Virus record (IMG/VR): IMGVR_UViG_3300025131_000017 | Span: 17,556-81,555 of that record | Direction: 5' to 3' (one strand) | DNA from: a virus | Length of the DNA stretch: 64,000 bases | Shown here: positions 39,197 to 48,870 of the stretch, piece by piece | Layout of the letters: each line of letters opens with the position of its first letter | How positions within the stretch are numbered: position 1 is the first letter of the stretch | The notes under the pieces: generated by a model | What the model was told of the DNA's origin: nothing | The model's input: only the letters and a program-made list of their open reading frames with translations | Databases searched by the model: none | Made by a program: the position numbers and the translations under genes

Positions 39197-40133
39197 CTTT
39201 TAGGTTCTGAAAATCATCAGGATTTTCTGTAAAGTATTCTTTAATACTATTTAATCCCATTACTTTAGTTTCTCCATAAGTATACCAAGCCCCTGCTTGA
39301 GTAATCATCTTTTGAGCAATACCTTCTCTTATATAACTTTCTAGAATATCTATTCCACCATCTACCCTAAAAGGAACTATAGCAGATTTCCAATTTTCTC
39401 CACCTACTTTAGTCTTTCGTAGTCTGATTTCCATATCAAATCCTACGTTTTGTTCTGTTTTACCTTGTTTTTCTTTTATCCACCCAGCCCTTCTAACTTG
39501 CATTAAAAAGTGTGCAAAGAATGATTGTGCTACTCCACCGGGCATGTTGTCCAATGCAACAGGACCTAAACTTTGTCTTACTTGATTAATTGCTACGAAA
39601 GCTGAACCCTTACCTAAATGTGCTAATAACTTTGGTAAAGCACTATTAACAAATCTAGCTTGCCAAGCCATAGGATTATATCCGAATTCTTCTTCTTGTA
39701 CTACTGAAGGAACTAACCCCGCAATACTATCTAATATGATTATATCAATTCCTGCATTCATTAATTCTCTTATAGTATTTAAAGCATCTTCACCATTAGT
39801 AGGTTGAGACACTAGTATACTAGATGTATCTATTCCACACTTAGCCATCCACTTAGAATCCCATGATAACTCTGTATCAATCCATGCGGCATTTCCCCCA
39901 TCTTTTTGTACATTTACCACAACTTGTGATGCTAAGTAAGACTTACCAACATTTGTTGGACCATATATTAAGGTGAATCTTTTCTTTGGAATCCCTCCAC
40001 CTGTAAGTTGGTCAAGGGCTGGAATATTAAATGGTATCCTTCCATAGTTAAATGTATCACTATCACCTAGTTCTAAATTTAAATTCTTATCTTTTAACAA
40101 TTGTTGTATTGCTTCTTCTGCATTATCTTTCAT
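39180..40133 (-). CDS. RecA/UvsX-like recombinase, 317 aa
   Basis: Walker A GPTNVGKS (residues 58-65), a candidate catalytic Glu in DTEL (88), Walker B IIILDSI (131-137), and AINQVRQ (181-187) with a following loop. Catalyses strand exchange on ssDNA; important for recombination-dependent replication and repair. Overlaps both neighbours. Confidence 0.85.
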   Translation of the reverse strand: MKDNAEEAIQQLLKDKNLNLELGDSDTFNYGRIPFNIPALDQLTGGGIPKKRFTLIYGPTNVGKSYLASQVVVNVQKDGGNAAWIDTELSWDSKWMAKCGIDTSSILVSQPTNGEDALNTIRELMNAGIDIIILDSIAGLVPSVVQEEEFGYNPMAWQARFVNSALPKLLAHLGKGSAFVAINQVRQSLGPVALDNMPGGVAQSFFAHFLMQVRRAGWIKEKQGKTEQNVGFDMEIRLRKTKVGGENWKSAIVPFRVDGGIDILESYIREGIAQKMITQAGAWYTYGETKVMGLNSIKEYFTENPDDFQNLKDELTT

Positions 40134-40392
40134 AATTACTCCATTTCTTTTTGTTGTTTAAGTGCATTGCTTCTGCCCATGCGAATAGAACAGCAGCGGT
40201 TTGTACAAGTTCAATGAATAGTTTGTTATCATCTTGTTCTTGAATTCTTCTAGAAATATCTCCCATATGTTTAGTAGTTAAAACGTTCCAAAAGTTATTG
40301 GCATGGTTTTGTACTCCATAAACTTTTTCTTGTCTCTCACGTTCTGCTACAACAGCCTCTAAGACAACTAGTCTACTTGGACTATCAGGCAT
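40123..40392 (-). CDS. small phage protein, MazG-like helix pattern, 89 aa
   Basis: VLEAVVAERERQEKVYG near the start and a helical body with FVQT-like and FAWAEAMH elements; this pattern recurs in phage early genes described as MazG-like. Nucleotide hydrolysis is a guess. One-base overlap with the next gene. Confidence 0.65.
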   Translation of the reverse strand: MPDSPSRLVVLEAVVAERERQEKVYGVQNHANNFWNVLTTKHMGDISRRIQEQDDNKLFIELVQTAAVLFAWAEAMHLNNKKKWSNYER

Positions 40393-40625
40393 TATTTCTT
40401 TTCTCCTTCTGGGTTAGCGTCTAAAACTTCTTCTACAGCGGCATCAACTTTTGCATCTAGTACTTTGTGAATCTCTGTAATAGTAATACTAGCGTCTTCT
40501 AATTGTGGTGCAGTAGGTAAGTTTGTATCTACTTTAGCTATTTCGATATCTATTCTTGCAAATTGCATGTTGTTTATTGGACCTACTCTAAAGGTATATC
40601 CTTTTTTATAACTAATTTCTGGCAT
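40392..40625 (-). CDS. unknown protein, 77 aa
   Basis: Alpha/beta, acidic second half. No family recognised. Starts after GAGGAGACAAAGA. Confidence 0.65.
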   Translation of the reverse strand: MPEISYKKGYTFRVGPINNMQFARIDIEIAKVDTNLPTAPQLEDASITITEIHKVLDAKVDAAVEEVLDANPEGEKK

Positions 40626-40650
40626 TCTTTGTCTCCTCTAATTTAATCAT

Positions 40651-40857
40651 TTATTTTCCTTGTCGTTTTTGTATACCATAAAAACCTAAAATCTTGTTAT
40701 TACTAAGTCTTTTGTCATGCCCTATATGATACCCCCTATGACCAGAACAATAATAATGGTTTATACTTGAAAATAAGACATTGTTTCTGTAGGCAGAGGC
40801 TGCTTGTAAGGCACCACTTTTATTATATATTCTTTTGGTATTACAGTTTAGTTTCAT
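40651..40857 (-). CDS. unknown basic protein, 68 aa
   Basis: Contains INHYYCSGHRGYHIGHDK, resembling a recurrent small phage zinc-binding-like signature (Cys and several His). Overlaps the nuclease-like gene by 17 bases. Confidence 0.55.
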   Translation of the reverse strand: MKLNCNTKRIYNKSGALQAASAYRNNVLFSSINHYYCSGHRGYHIGHDKRLSNNKILGFYGIQKRQGK

Positions 40858-41365
40858 TTTCTTCTAACTTTGAAATAGGTAAGTTCCACATATCTACTAA
40901 CGTAGTAAAATTATTGGACTTATCTACATCTCCTTTATTCCATTTAGTTGCCTCTTTAAAATACTCTTTTGCATCCTTACTTCCCAAATACCACACATTT
41001 TTTAGGTCTTTATAAGCCGTCTGACCATTTGGTTTTTTTATAGCCTCACCAAACTCTAAGCTTATAAAAGCATATTTGTCGGGATTCTGGTGAGTACTAG
41101 TGTTCGCTACTGAAACATCATAATTTTGTCGAGGAGCCACTGTCCTTCTTTTAGTCTTTACTTCAACTTTTTCATTATTTAACACCACATCATAATCTTT
41201 CCCCCCAACGACTGCTGCCCCTGTATAAGCACAAAAAGCTTCTTCTCCTAAAAACCCTGCTAAGTTTCCTGTCCCTTTTGTTATAGAGTTTTTTATAGCC
41301 CCCATTTGAGTAGCTCGAACCTTAGCTCTGTCTATCATGTCTGGTGTGTGAGGAATTACAATCAT
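40841..41365 (-). CDS. PD-(D/E)XK nuclease-like protein, 174 aa
   Basis: GFLGEEAFC near residue 38, then KDYDVVLNNEKVEVKTKRR (about 57-75): an E...D...ExK pattern typical of restriction-like nucleases. Only one small gene separates it from a cytosine methyltransferase, so a restriction-modification pair is possible. Cleavage and partner are inferred. Confidence 0.65.
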   Translation of the reverse strand: MIVIPHTPDMIDRAKVRATQMGAIKNSITKGTGNLAGFLGEEAFCAYTGAAVVGGKDYDVVLNNEKVEVKTKRRTVAPRQNYDVSVANTSTHQNPDKYAFISLEFGEAIKKPNGQTAYKDLKNVWYLGSKDAKEYFKEATKWNKGDVDKSNNFTTLVDMWNLPISKLEENETKL

Positions 41366-41640
41366 TTTTTCTCCTTATCTTCAAAATGCAATAGTAACAT
41401 TGCATAATGTATTATTTTTAATAAATCTTTTCGTGGAGTACCTTTCTTATCATATCGAGCTGCATACTTTAAAATGTTGCCTCTACAGAATGATTTAGCA
41501 TCTCCACATGCCTCAATGAAATCTAAGGTTTGGACATCCCCTTCACTATAATGTTGCCCATAAGTATTTTTTACATACTCCTCAATCTCATCTAAAATTT
41601 CCCATTCACCATACTTCATATTATTCATTATATATTGCAT
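41362..41640 (-). CDS. DUF3310-like phage protein, 92 aa
   Basis: The middle DFIEACGDAKSFCRGNILKY...GTPRKDLLKIIHYA is characteristic of the DUF3310 family of small phage proteins, sometimes described as nucleotide-kinase-like. Function not established. Confidence 0.8.
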   Translation of the reverse strand: MQYIMNNMKYGEWEILDEIEEYVKNTYGQHYSEGDVQTLDFIEACGDAKSFCRGNILKYAARYDKKGTPRKDLLKIIHYAMLLLHFEDKEKK

Positions 41641-42745
41641 CCATTATTTTTTCAACTACATTTACTGTTACTGCATTACCTAAAGTTTTATATCTTTGGG
41701 TATCTGATACTCCTTCAGTCCAACCATCTGGGAATCCTTGGAGCCGCTCGTACTCCGTAGGTGTGAGTCTTCTAATTCTGAAGTATGGGTTCTTTTTAAG
41801 TAAATAATGTTCCTTATCTCGTACTGATGTAGTTAAAGTACCAACTAAGTTATCTGTTCTAGGTTCATATTGTTTACCGTTCCAAGGGGTATAATCTTTA
41901 TCTTTTCTTTCCTTCCTTATCTTCTTGGCTTCATCGGTTCTTTTTTCTGTTAGCATTGTGTAAATACCACTTAATGAATATGATGTGTTTAAGGTATTTG
42001 ATAAACCATTTTCAGATTTATAGATTCTTTGACCTTGTGGTTTGTTTCTTGTTAATTCAAATAACACTCCATGTGTATCTGTTGCTGTTAGAGTATGACT
42101 TGGTGCATTATTTTTTTTAAATCTTGTTCCATTCTGTTTCTTATTTATTCTTTGAGTATCTTGAACAGAATAAACATTTACTATTTCGTCTCTAGTAATT
42201 GTTGAGCCTTCTCCTGTGATAGGAAATATTTTTCGTCCACACTCTCCTCTAAGATGTCCGACAATATAGACCCGTTCTCTGTTTTGGGGAACTCCGAAGT
42301 CTTTGCTGTTAAGTACCTGCCATTCAACATCGTACCCCATGTCGGAGAGAACTTTAAGTATCGTATGGAAAGTTTGTCCAGATTCATGAGATAGTAAACC
42401 TTTAACGTTTTCAAGTACCAAATGTCTGGGTCTTTTTTCGGAACAAATCCTTGCGATGTCAAAAAAGAGTGTTCCTCTTGTATCGTCAAATCCTCTCCGC
42501 TTTCCAGCCACGCTGAATGCTTGGCAAGGAAATCCTGCACAAAGTAATTCAAATTCTGGGAGTTCATCTCCCATAATGTTAGTTGCATCTCCATAATTCT
42601 TAACTCCTTTAATTCTTTCTTCAAATATTTGTATAGCATATTTATTTATTTCAGAATATCCTACTAGTTCAGCATCCATTGTTGATTGTTGAATACCTAA
42701 TTCAAACCCACCTATTCCTGAAAACATTGAAAATACTTTTACCAA
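41621..42745 (-). CDS. C5-cytosine DNA methyltransferase, 374 aa
   Basis: Full set of C5 motifs: FSMFSGIGGFELG (I), GFPCQAFS with catalytic C74 (IV), LENVKG (VI), QNRERVYIVG (VIII), a target-recognition region (about 190-310), and RLTPTEYERLQGFP plus LGNAVTV (IX-X). Methylates cytosine in phage DNA, protecting it or marking it. Target sequence unknown. Confidence 0.92.
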   Translation of the reverse strand: MVKVFSMFSGIGGFELGIQQSTMDAELVGYSEINKYAIQIFEERIKGVKNYGDATNIMGDELPEFELLCAGFPCQAFSVAGKRRGFDDTRGTLFFDIARICSEKRPRHLVLENVKGLLSHESGQTFHTILKVLSDMGYDVEWQVLNSKDFGVPQNRERVYIVGHLRGECGRKIFPITGEGSTITRDEIVNVYSVQDTQRINKKQNGTRFKKNNAPSHTLTATDTHGVLFELTRNKPQGQRIYKSENGLSNTLNTSYSLSGIYTMLTEKRTDEAKKIRKERKDKDYTPWNGKQYEPRTDNLVGTLTTSVRDKEHYLLKKNPYFRIRRLTPTEYERLQGFPDGWTEGVSDTQRYKTLGNAVTVNVVEKIMDAIYNE

Positions 42746-44748
42746 TCTATAAACTCCTTGTCTGTTGTGGGTAGATTATCCCAATCAATCCAATCTTCAA
42801 TAGCAGCTGGGTTTAAATCTTTCTTACTTGCCCAAGATGGTGAACACATTTCCATATCAACTACTAGAGGAATATTTAAACTATTAGTTTGTAATAAATC
42901 TCTAATTTCATATGGAACTGAATCTAATTCAGTATTATGTATTTCACATATAATTTCATCATGTACTTGTAGAAGTATATTACTTTTCTTAGATTCTAAA
43001 TATTTATCTACTTCTAACATTCTTTCAGATAACAAATCAGCACTAGTACCTTGAACTAAATAGTTAACACCCTTATATGCAAAGTCTTTATTAATTAGGT
43101 ATTTTCTACCATATCTATTCTTTATCCATCCTCGACTTTCAACAGTCTGAACCACTTTATCAAAAAAATCTTTTGAACCTTTCATACCTTCAAAGTATTG
43201 TTTTTTATATTTCCCAGCTTCTTTAGGTGTAGTTCCTAATTGTTGGGAAAGTTTTTTATTACCAATACCATAAATAGTTCCAAAGGTTATTGCCTTTGCC
43301 ATTTGTCTATAGAATTTATATTGTTCATCATCTTCGTTTATATTGAAAGCTAACTTTGCAGCCTCTCCATGAAAATCTACATCATCTTTATTTAGAATTG
43401 CATTAATTATTTCATTTCTAAAATAAGACATAAATACCCTAACTTCCATTTGTTGATAATCAAATCCAACTAGTGTGTAATTATGTCGAGGAATAAACAA
43501 TCGTCTAATAGCTATTTGGGTTTTATCATTATCATCATAAGATTCATCACCTATAAATGACCATGTACCTAATACATCATTAGATAATTCGTCTTCCATA
43601 ATAATACCTTTTTGTCCTACTATTGCGGCAATCTTATCCTTCATACCTTGAACACCTTTATCGTCTAGTAAAGGTTCAACTAATTTAAAATGGTTTCTAG
43701 GGATATTTTGTAGGTTAGGTTCTCTACTAGATAGTCTACCTGTAGCAGTTCCCCAATTACAGAAATTAGTATGCATTGTATCTACTTCAAGATACGGGTC
43801 TATATAAGTAGACCTAAGTTTATCAATTGTCCTATATTGACGTATAAGACCTGCTATTCGATGATTAATATTGATTAGTGCTGCCTCATTCCATGAATCT
43901 TGCCCCTTTGGTGTCTTTATTGGAGATTCAATACCCATGTTATTAAAAATCTCACCTATTTGTTTAGGACTAGAGATATTAAACTCTTGCCCCGCCAAAG
44001 TATGGATTTCTTGTTGAACATTTTCTAATCTAGATATAATGGAGTCCTTAGTAGTTTTAGCATATTGTTTATCTATACTTATCCCTCTTTGTTCCATCTT
44101 GTACAATACTTTAGTTAAATCGCATTCTAAGTCAAATATTTTAAGTTGTTGAGTTTTCTGTATCTTTTTTAAATAATCTGTATATATTCTTGCAGTTAAA
44201 AGCACATCTTTTTTACAATAATCACCCAACATCTCTGGAGGTGCTAATGAAAAATCTTTGTACCATTTATTTGATTTTAATAGTTTCTTTGTTTCAATAT
44301 CATATGCAACTGCCTCTTCCCCATAGTTTCGTTTACCTGTAGGTGTAAGGGCAAGTTCTTTAGTATCACTATGTTCAATCAATCTCACCATAACAATAAC
44401 ATCGATTAACTTCTTACTAAGAACCTCTAATCCCTCTTTTTCTAAGAAATGTAAGTCAAATTTAATATTATAACCAATATAGTTTTTTACCAATTGGTTT
44501 AAAACAGAGATTAATTCCTCTACCAAACCCCAATCAAGATTTTCTCCTTGATGGTGTCTTATAGGATAATATTGAGATAAACCTTTGTGATTAGGTTCTC
44601 CTAATCCTATCCCACAAATTTGATTATAACCAAACGAATCTAACCCATTAGTTTCTACATCAACTACTATTGTTGGGTCTACCTCAAGAACTTGTTTTAA
44701 TTTATTTAGTTCCTCTTGAAAGGTTTTGTTGGTTATTATTGACATCAT
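42739..44748 (-). CDS. DNA polymerase A family with 3'-5' exonuclease, 669 aa
   Basis: Exonuclease acids: D30/E32 in VVDVETNG, D98 in KFDLHF, D181. Polymerase: TGRLSSREPNLQNIP (336-350), motif A DYQQMEVR (D430), motif B with K485 and F489 in KAITFGTIYG, motif C HDE (596-598). No 5'-3' exonuclease domain, as in T7-type replicases. The F489 position corresponds to F762 of E. coli Pol I. Main replicase of this phage. Confidence 0.92.
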   Translation of the reverse strand: MMSIITNKTFQEELNKLKQVLEVDPTIVVDVETNGLDSFGYNQICGIGLGEPNHKGLSQYYPIRHHQGENLDWGLVEELISVLNQLVKNYIGYNIKFDLHFLEKEGLEVLSKKLIDVIVMVRLIEHSDTKELALTPTGKRNYGEEAVAYDIETKKLLKSNKWYKDFSLAPPEMLGDYCKKDVLLTARIYTDYLKKIQKTQQLKIFDLECDLTKVLYKMEQRGISIDKQYAKTTKDSIISRLENVQQEIHTLAGQEFNISSPKQIGEIFNNMGIESPIKTPKGQDSWNEAALININHRIAGLIRQYRTIDKLRSTYIDPYLEVDTMHTNFCNWGTATGRLSSREPNLQNIPRNHFKLVEPLLDDKGVQGMKDKIAAIVGQKGIIMEDELSNDVLGTWSFIGDESYDDNDKTQIAIRRLFIPRHNYTLVGFDYQQMEVRVFMSYFRNEIINAILNKDDVDFHGEAAKLAFNINEDDEQYKFYRQMAKAITFGTIYGIGNKKLSQQLGTTPKEAGKYKKQYFEGMKGSKDFFDKVVQTVESRGWIKNRYGRKYLINKDFAYKGVNYLVQGTSADLLSERMLEVDKYLESKKSNILLQVHDEIICEIHNTELDSVPYEIRDLLQTNSLNIPLVVDMEMCSPSWASKKDLNPAAIEDWIDWDNLPTTDKEFIDW

Positions 44749-45178
44749 GTACGTCTACTTTTATTTGTGCTTTGTTTAATATTTCTGTGGCTAAAGATTG
44801 ATTGTATTGAATATTTGCAACGATTCTTTTAACTTTACTATTAGCTATCATCTTAGCACAAGGAATACATGGTGTAACTGTTAAATATGCAGTTAGAATG
44901 TCATTTGACCTTAATTGAAGGAATGCGTTTTGTTCAGCATGTACAGCTAAACATTTCTCCAAATCTTCTCCTGAATTAGATGTTGCACCTTCGCAAGGTA
45001 CATCTAAACAATGTGGAAATTGTGTTGGTACACCATTATAACCTGTCGCCACAACATGGTTATTAGAATCTACCAACACACATCCAACTCTTCGTCTTCT
45101 ACATGTAGACCTTTTGCCTACAAGTATAGCCATTTCTAGAAAATAATCGTCTACTTCTAGTCTAGAATAATTCTTCAT
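44702..45178 (-). CDS. dCMP/deoxycytidylate deaminase-like, 158 aa
   Basis: Zinc deaminase signature HAEQNAF followed by TPCIPCAKM, with an N-terminal RVGCVLVD strand. It converts dCMP to dUMP for thymidylate supply. ATG at 45178 (MKNYSRLEVDD) is favoured over upstream in-frame starts inside the previous gene. No thymidylate synthase seen in the window. Confidence 0.88.
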   Translation of the reverse strand: MKNYSRLEVDDYFLEMAILVGKRSTCRRRRVGCVLVDSNNHVVATGYNGVPTQFPHCLDVPCEGATSNSGEDLEKCLAVHAEQNAFLQLRSNDILTAYLTVTPCIPCAKMIANSKVKRIVANIQYNQSLATEILNKAQIKVDVHDVNNNQQNLSRGTK

Positions 45179-45866
45179 CACCCAATGCACTATTCTCGGT
45201 TTCAACATTAGGTGCATTGAACTTACCATATCTTTCTAAAAAGTAAGATTTAATTGCTGGTAAGTCTTTAATTTCCTTTTGTCTATCTTCAGGAATTACA
45301 TCGGTTTTAGGGGTTGCAACAATTTGATACGAAGTATCATACATACCAGTTCCTGTTCTTTTGAATCGGATTACACCTTTATTCAAGGAACCCCAATCAC
45401 TATAACAATCTACTAACTGATTCCATGTAGCATCTCTCATACCGAAACCTAATGAAACGATTCTAAAATCATTTACATCTTCTCGATACATTTTCTTGCC
45501 ACTAGGACCTTCTATTTCTACCCAATCATCTACTTTCTTTGAAGTATGTATTATATGGTATATATAAACCCAAAGAGCAAATTTGTGTTGTAGAATGGCA
45601 TCTTCTGGTACCCCTGATGTATCCACACCCTCAGCCTTAATTACATTTGTCCAATTACTACCACCAAAATTATTCTGGACTTGAAATGTATACAAATTAA
45701 TGTCATCAAGATGTCCGGTGGTATCGTTGTCCTTTCCTGTAGCAATAGATGTAGCAAAAATTTGGTCACCATCTTTTAACCAAACCTCTTTACCTCGGTC
45801 TTCAGGATTAGATGCTGGACCTCTAACTTCTTCTCTTCCTTTTGAAATTCTAGATATTCCACTCAT
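45162..45866 (-). CDS. possible single-stranded DNA-binding protein, 234 aa
   Basis: Position among replication genes, a probable OB-like beta middle, and an acidic tail ending DEELF fit a phage SSB, whose acidic tail binds replication proteins. No decisive motif; alternatives include another replisome accessory protein. Confidence 0.5.
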   Translation of the reverse strand: MSGISRISKGREEVRGPASNPEDRGKEVWLKDGDQIFATSIATGKDNDTTGHLDDINLYTFQVQNNFGGSNWTNVIKAEGVDTSGVPEDAILQHKFALWVYIYHIIHTSKKVDDWVEIEGPSGKKMYREDVNDFRIVSLGFGMRDATWNQLVDCYSDWGSLNKGVIRFKRTGTGMYDTSYQIVATPKTDVIPEDRQKEIKDLPAIKSYFLERYGKFNAPNVETENSALGDEELF

Positions 45867-45884
45867 AATGAATTTTCTCCTTAT

Positions 45885-46754
45885 TTAAAAAATTGTTTTA
45901 TTATTTGTAATTACGTTATTTAGTACTTTAATGTCTTGTATTTCTTGAACATCTTTGTATTTTTTAGGTAACTGTAAATATGATAACATGAAACGCTTAG
46001 ACATGTCAACTGTAGCTTTTGATATTCCTTTTTGCCCAGCCTCATCATTATCTAATGCTAAGACTACTTCGTCTGGATGTAAAGAACTTATTAAATCCAT
46101 TTGTGTTGGGGATATTGATGCCCCTAAAATAGCGACTGCAGAATATCCATTTTGTTGTAACCACATACAATCTAATGCACCTTCAACTACAAATAAAGTT
46201 TCAGCACTATAAATTTGATTTATTCCAAACAAACTATGAGACTTTGCAAACCCATATGAAAATAAATATTTAGGTATTGCAGCCCTTCTTCGGTTAATCC
46301 AACCTAGAATTTCATCTTTGGTATTTTCAACCGGAATTAAAAAATCATCATAATTATTTGACTTACATCCCCATTGAGCAACACAATCCCTTGAAAACCC
46401 TCGTTTGTATATCCAATGATTAGTTGGTACGTCTTTTAAATTCTCTGGTTCTTTAACAGGTTTATCTTCTAAATCTTCTACTTTTATTTCATCTTCAAAA
46501 AGACTCAAATCTAATTCCCAAGTCTTTTCTTCTAATTCAGTATCAAGTTCTTTCCATGGTTTGCCTGTATATTTGTAGATAAAGTATTTTAAGCTACCTT
46601 GCCCACAACCTGCAAAACATATCCAAACACCCTTATCAAGATTAATTGAGCAACTTTGTCTCCCATCCTCGTGAAAAGGGCAATGGATAATAAACTGATT
46701 AGTATTTGGAACATCTATCCCATAATCAGTCAAGACTGAAAACCAATCTACCAT
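45885..46754 (-). CDS. DNA primase, CHC2 zinc finger plus Toprim, 289 aa
   Basis: CPFHEDGRQSC near residue 25 and CFAGCG near 48 form the CHC2-like zinc finger; LFVVEGALDCMWL and LALDNDEAGQKG are the Toprim strands with the catalytic acids. Makes RNA primers for replication next to the helicase. It shares one base with its neighbour. Confidence 0.88.
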   Translation of the reverse strand: MVDWFSVLTDYGIDVPNTNQFIIHCPFHEDGRQSCSINLDKGVWICFAGCGQGSLKYFIYKYTGKPWKELDTELEEKTWELDLSLFEDEIKVEDLEDKPVKEPENLKDVPTNHWIYKRGFSRDCVAQWGCKSNNYDDFLIPVENTKDEILGWINRRRAAIPKYLFSYGFAKSHSLFGINQIYSAETLFVVEGALDCMWLQQNGYSAVAILGASISPTQMDLISSLHPDEVVLALDNDEAGQKGISKATVDMSKRFMLSYLQLPKKYKDVQEIQDIKVLNNVITNNKTIF

Positions 46755-46951
46755 TATTGGTATCGGTCTTTCTTGTCTTTTCTTAGAAATACAACAATCT
46801 CATTCTTATTACCATTGGTGTCATATACATATCCATCAGATATGTTACCAACTGTAATACTAATGGGTTTGCGTTTCCCATATTTTCCTTTTAGGGTTTT
46901 CACTACAACATTAGAGTCATCACCCTTTAAAAATTCAAATATATTCATCAT
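46754..46951 (-). CDS. unknown small basic protein, 65 aa
   Basis: Beta-rich, basic. Between helicase and primase genes, with a 1-base overlap to the primase. No family recognised. Confidence 0.65.
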   Translation of the reverse strand: MMNIFEFLKGDDSNVVVKTLKGKYGKRKPISITVGNISDGYVYDTNGNKNEIVVFLRKDKKDRYQ

Positions 46952-46960
46952 AAACCTCCT

Positions 46961-48208
46961 TTAAAAGTCTTCCCATTCATAATTTGGTAATTCAACTATA
47001 TTACCATTGTTTACTTGCCAATCCATAACTGTTAAATCCTTTGTTAATTCTCCATCACGATATTTTTGGAATTGAACTAGTCTTTTATCATCTTCATTTT
47101 CTAATGCACACATAGCTAATGCTACATCTGCGGCACGAATTAAAGCATCTCCAAAGGCAACTTGGTCTGCTCTTGGTGGAGTAAACATATTGGCTGCCTC
47201 TCGTGTTGCTTGTGTTGATACCATAATAGGTGTGTTTGTAGAAGTGGCAAGATTCTTCAATCCATAAAACAACATGTGTGATTGTTCCCATGCTGCCCTT
47301 CGTGAATCTCCTGTATTTACAAGATATACACCATCGATGACTACAAATTTTGGATTATGTTTTCTAACTAATCCTGCTATGGCTTCCATAGAAATACCAT
47401 TTGCCCCTGAAATGTGGTCACATACCAACAAATCCCTTGAGTTTGATTTCTCTAAGAACTCTCGATACTTTTCCTCATCTAGTGGGTCACCATGTCGTAA
47501 AGCCCTATGAGAAAAATTATATCCTAACATTTTACCTAGTACTACATCTAATCTCATATTGATTGCTCGTGAAGGCATTTCAGTTGAAACTAATAGAGTT
47601 TTATATCCATTAGCAACCGCTGTAGCGGCTGAATGAACACATAACCATGTTTTACCAATTGTTGGTCTAGCAAACGCTGCTATTAGTTCTCCGGGACTCC
47701 AACCTACCCCTGTGTCGTTAATGCTTTTAAAACTTGTGGGAATACCCATGAGTCCATCACCCATCTCTCTTTTCTTAGTTCGTTCTCTCCACTCATCTAA
47801 TCTAGATATTGCACCATCATCATAAGATTTAACATCCTCATCATACACAACCTCAATGTCTGTTAATCCTACCATTATATTTGCTAAAGCCTCTTTTGGA
47901 TTTTCTTTTATTTTTTCCTTTTGAGCTTGAACAGTTTTTACAATAACTCGATGAAGTACTTGGTCTTTAAATGTCTCAACTGCATAATCAAAATTTACTG
48001 AATTGGCTGTTTTATCTACAGTTGGAAAGTTTTCACAGAGCATATCTGTGGAAGGAAACTCGCCATATTTATCAAAATGGTCTAATATAAAATCATAAGC
48101 ATCACCATGTCTAGCAAAATCTTTTTTAGAATGTTTAAATGAACGTAGGTTAGTTTTATTATCTAACCCCAACACTACCGCTGATTCTATGTATTCAAAA
48201 CTAGGCAT
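46961..48208 (-). CDS. DnaB-like replicative helicase, 415 aa
   Basis: RecA-type core with Walker A ARPTIGKTW (residues 180-188), Walker B FVVIDGVYL, and the H3-type PIMVSTQATR; the N-terminus is helical, as in DnaB. Unwinds DNA ahead of the polymerase and pairs with the neighbouring primase. Confidence 0.87.
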   Translation of the reverse strand: MPSFEYIESAVVLGLDNKTNLRSFKHSKKDFARHGDAYDFILDHFDKYGEFPSTDMLCENFPTVDKTANSVNFDYAVETFKDQVLHRVIVKTVQAQKEKIKENPKEALANIMVGLTDIEVVYDEDVKSYDDGAISRLDEWRERTKKREMGDGLMGIPTSFKSINDTGVGWSPGELIAAFARPTIGKTWLCVHSAATAVANGYKTLLVSTEMPSRAINMRLDVVLGKMLGYNFSHRALRHGDPLDEEKYREFLEKSNSRDLLVCDHISGANGISMEAIAGLVRKHNPKFVVIDGVYLVNTGDSRRAAWEQSHMLFYGLKNLATSTNTPIMVSTQATREAANMFTPPRADQVAFGDALIRAADVALAMCALENEDDKRLVQFQKYRDGELTKDLTVMDWQVNNGNIVELPNYEWEDF

Positions 48209-48446
48209 TTAATTCTCCTTTATTAACGTCATTACTACTATAAAGTATTCTATTTTCATCTGTATGTACGTAATAGGATATACTATCTGAGGTATTATTG
48301 TCAATGTATTGTTTAGCTTGTTCAAAGTCTTTGTACGTAGCTACCTCAAAGGGTTTGTTGTCTTTACTCGACACCCCAATAATTTTATACAATTCTTTAA
48401 ATTTCTTATTTTTTTGGGGTCTAAGTAACCCTTTTTCTCGTCTCAT
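48201..48446 (-). CDS. unknown basic protein, 81 aa
   Basis: Basic N-terminus and beta-rich C-terminal half (SISYYVHTDENRILY). No family recognised. Overlaps both neighbours (8 and 26 bases). Confidence 0.6.
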   Translation of the reverse strand: MRREKGLLRPQKNKKFKELYKIIGVSSKDNKPFEVATYKDFEQAKQYIDNNTSDSISYYVHTDENRILYSSNDVNKGELNA

Positions 48447-48870
48447 TTTTTTTCTCTTGTACCCATTCCTTTAATATTTGTAAAATTTCTTTTCGTCTTT
48501 TTCTTTTGGATGCTGTAGGCAACCATGTAGAATCTAAAAACATATACTCCCTAAATAATTTTTTAGTTGATGGATTACCATAATATTTTATAAACCAATA
48601 AATTTCTGGATTATGCGGGATAAGATAATATTTTATTCCTGCTGTAAAATAAGGTACATTTACTGTCCTATCATTATTCCTAATACAATTAGATATAGCA
48701 CATGCAACACTGCCACTACCAAACTCCTCAACAACTTCTTTCATTTTCTTCATCTCATTGCCTATAAACCCAACACCCTTATATTCTACACCATATTTCT
48801 CTTTGTATAAATTATTAAATAAGGAATACAAATCTTTGGCATTTAAATTATTTATATCTAAAAAATTCAT
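48421..48870 (-). CDS. unknown protein, possible helicase loader by position, 149 aa
   Basis: ATG at 48870 (MNFLDINN) is preferred to a TTG 15 bases upstream. Helical, basic C-terminal tail (SKRKRRKEIL). It lies between sigma factor and helicase genes, where loaders often sit, but no signature supports this. Confidence 0.6.
   Translation of the reverse strand: MNFLDINNLNAKDLYSLFNNLYKEKYGVEYKGVGFIGNEMKKMKEVVEEFGSGSVACAISNCIRNNDRTVNVPYFTAGIKYYLIPHNPEIYWFIKYYGNPSTKKLFREYMFLDSTWLPTASKRKRRKEILQILKEWVQEKKNETRKRVT

Noticed and set aside
42181-42639. A 152-aa frame overlapping the C5 methyltransferase on the same strand
   Set aside because: It lies wholly inside the methyltransferase, whose catalytic motifs span the same DNA in the other frame.
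47094-47510. Additional short frames inside the helicase gene on both strands
   Set aside because: They overlap a gene with clear helicase motifs and show no ribosome sites or recognisable sequence.
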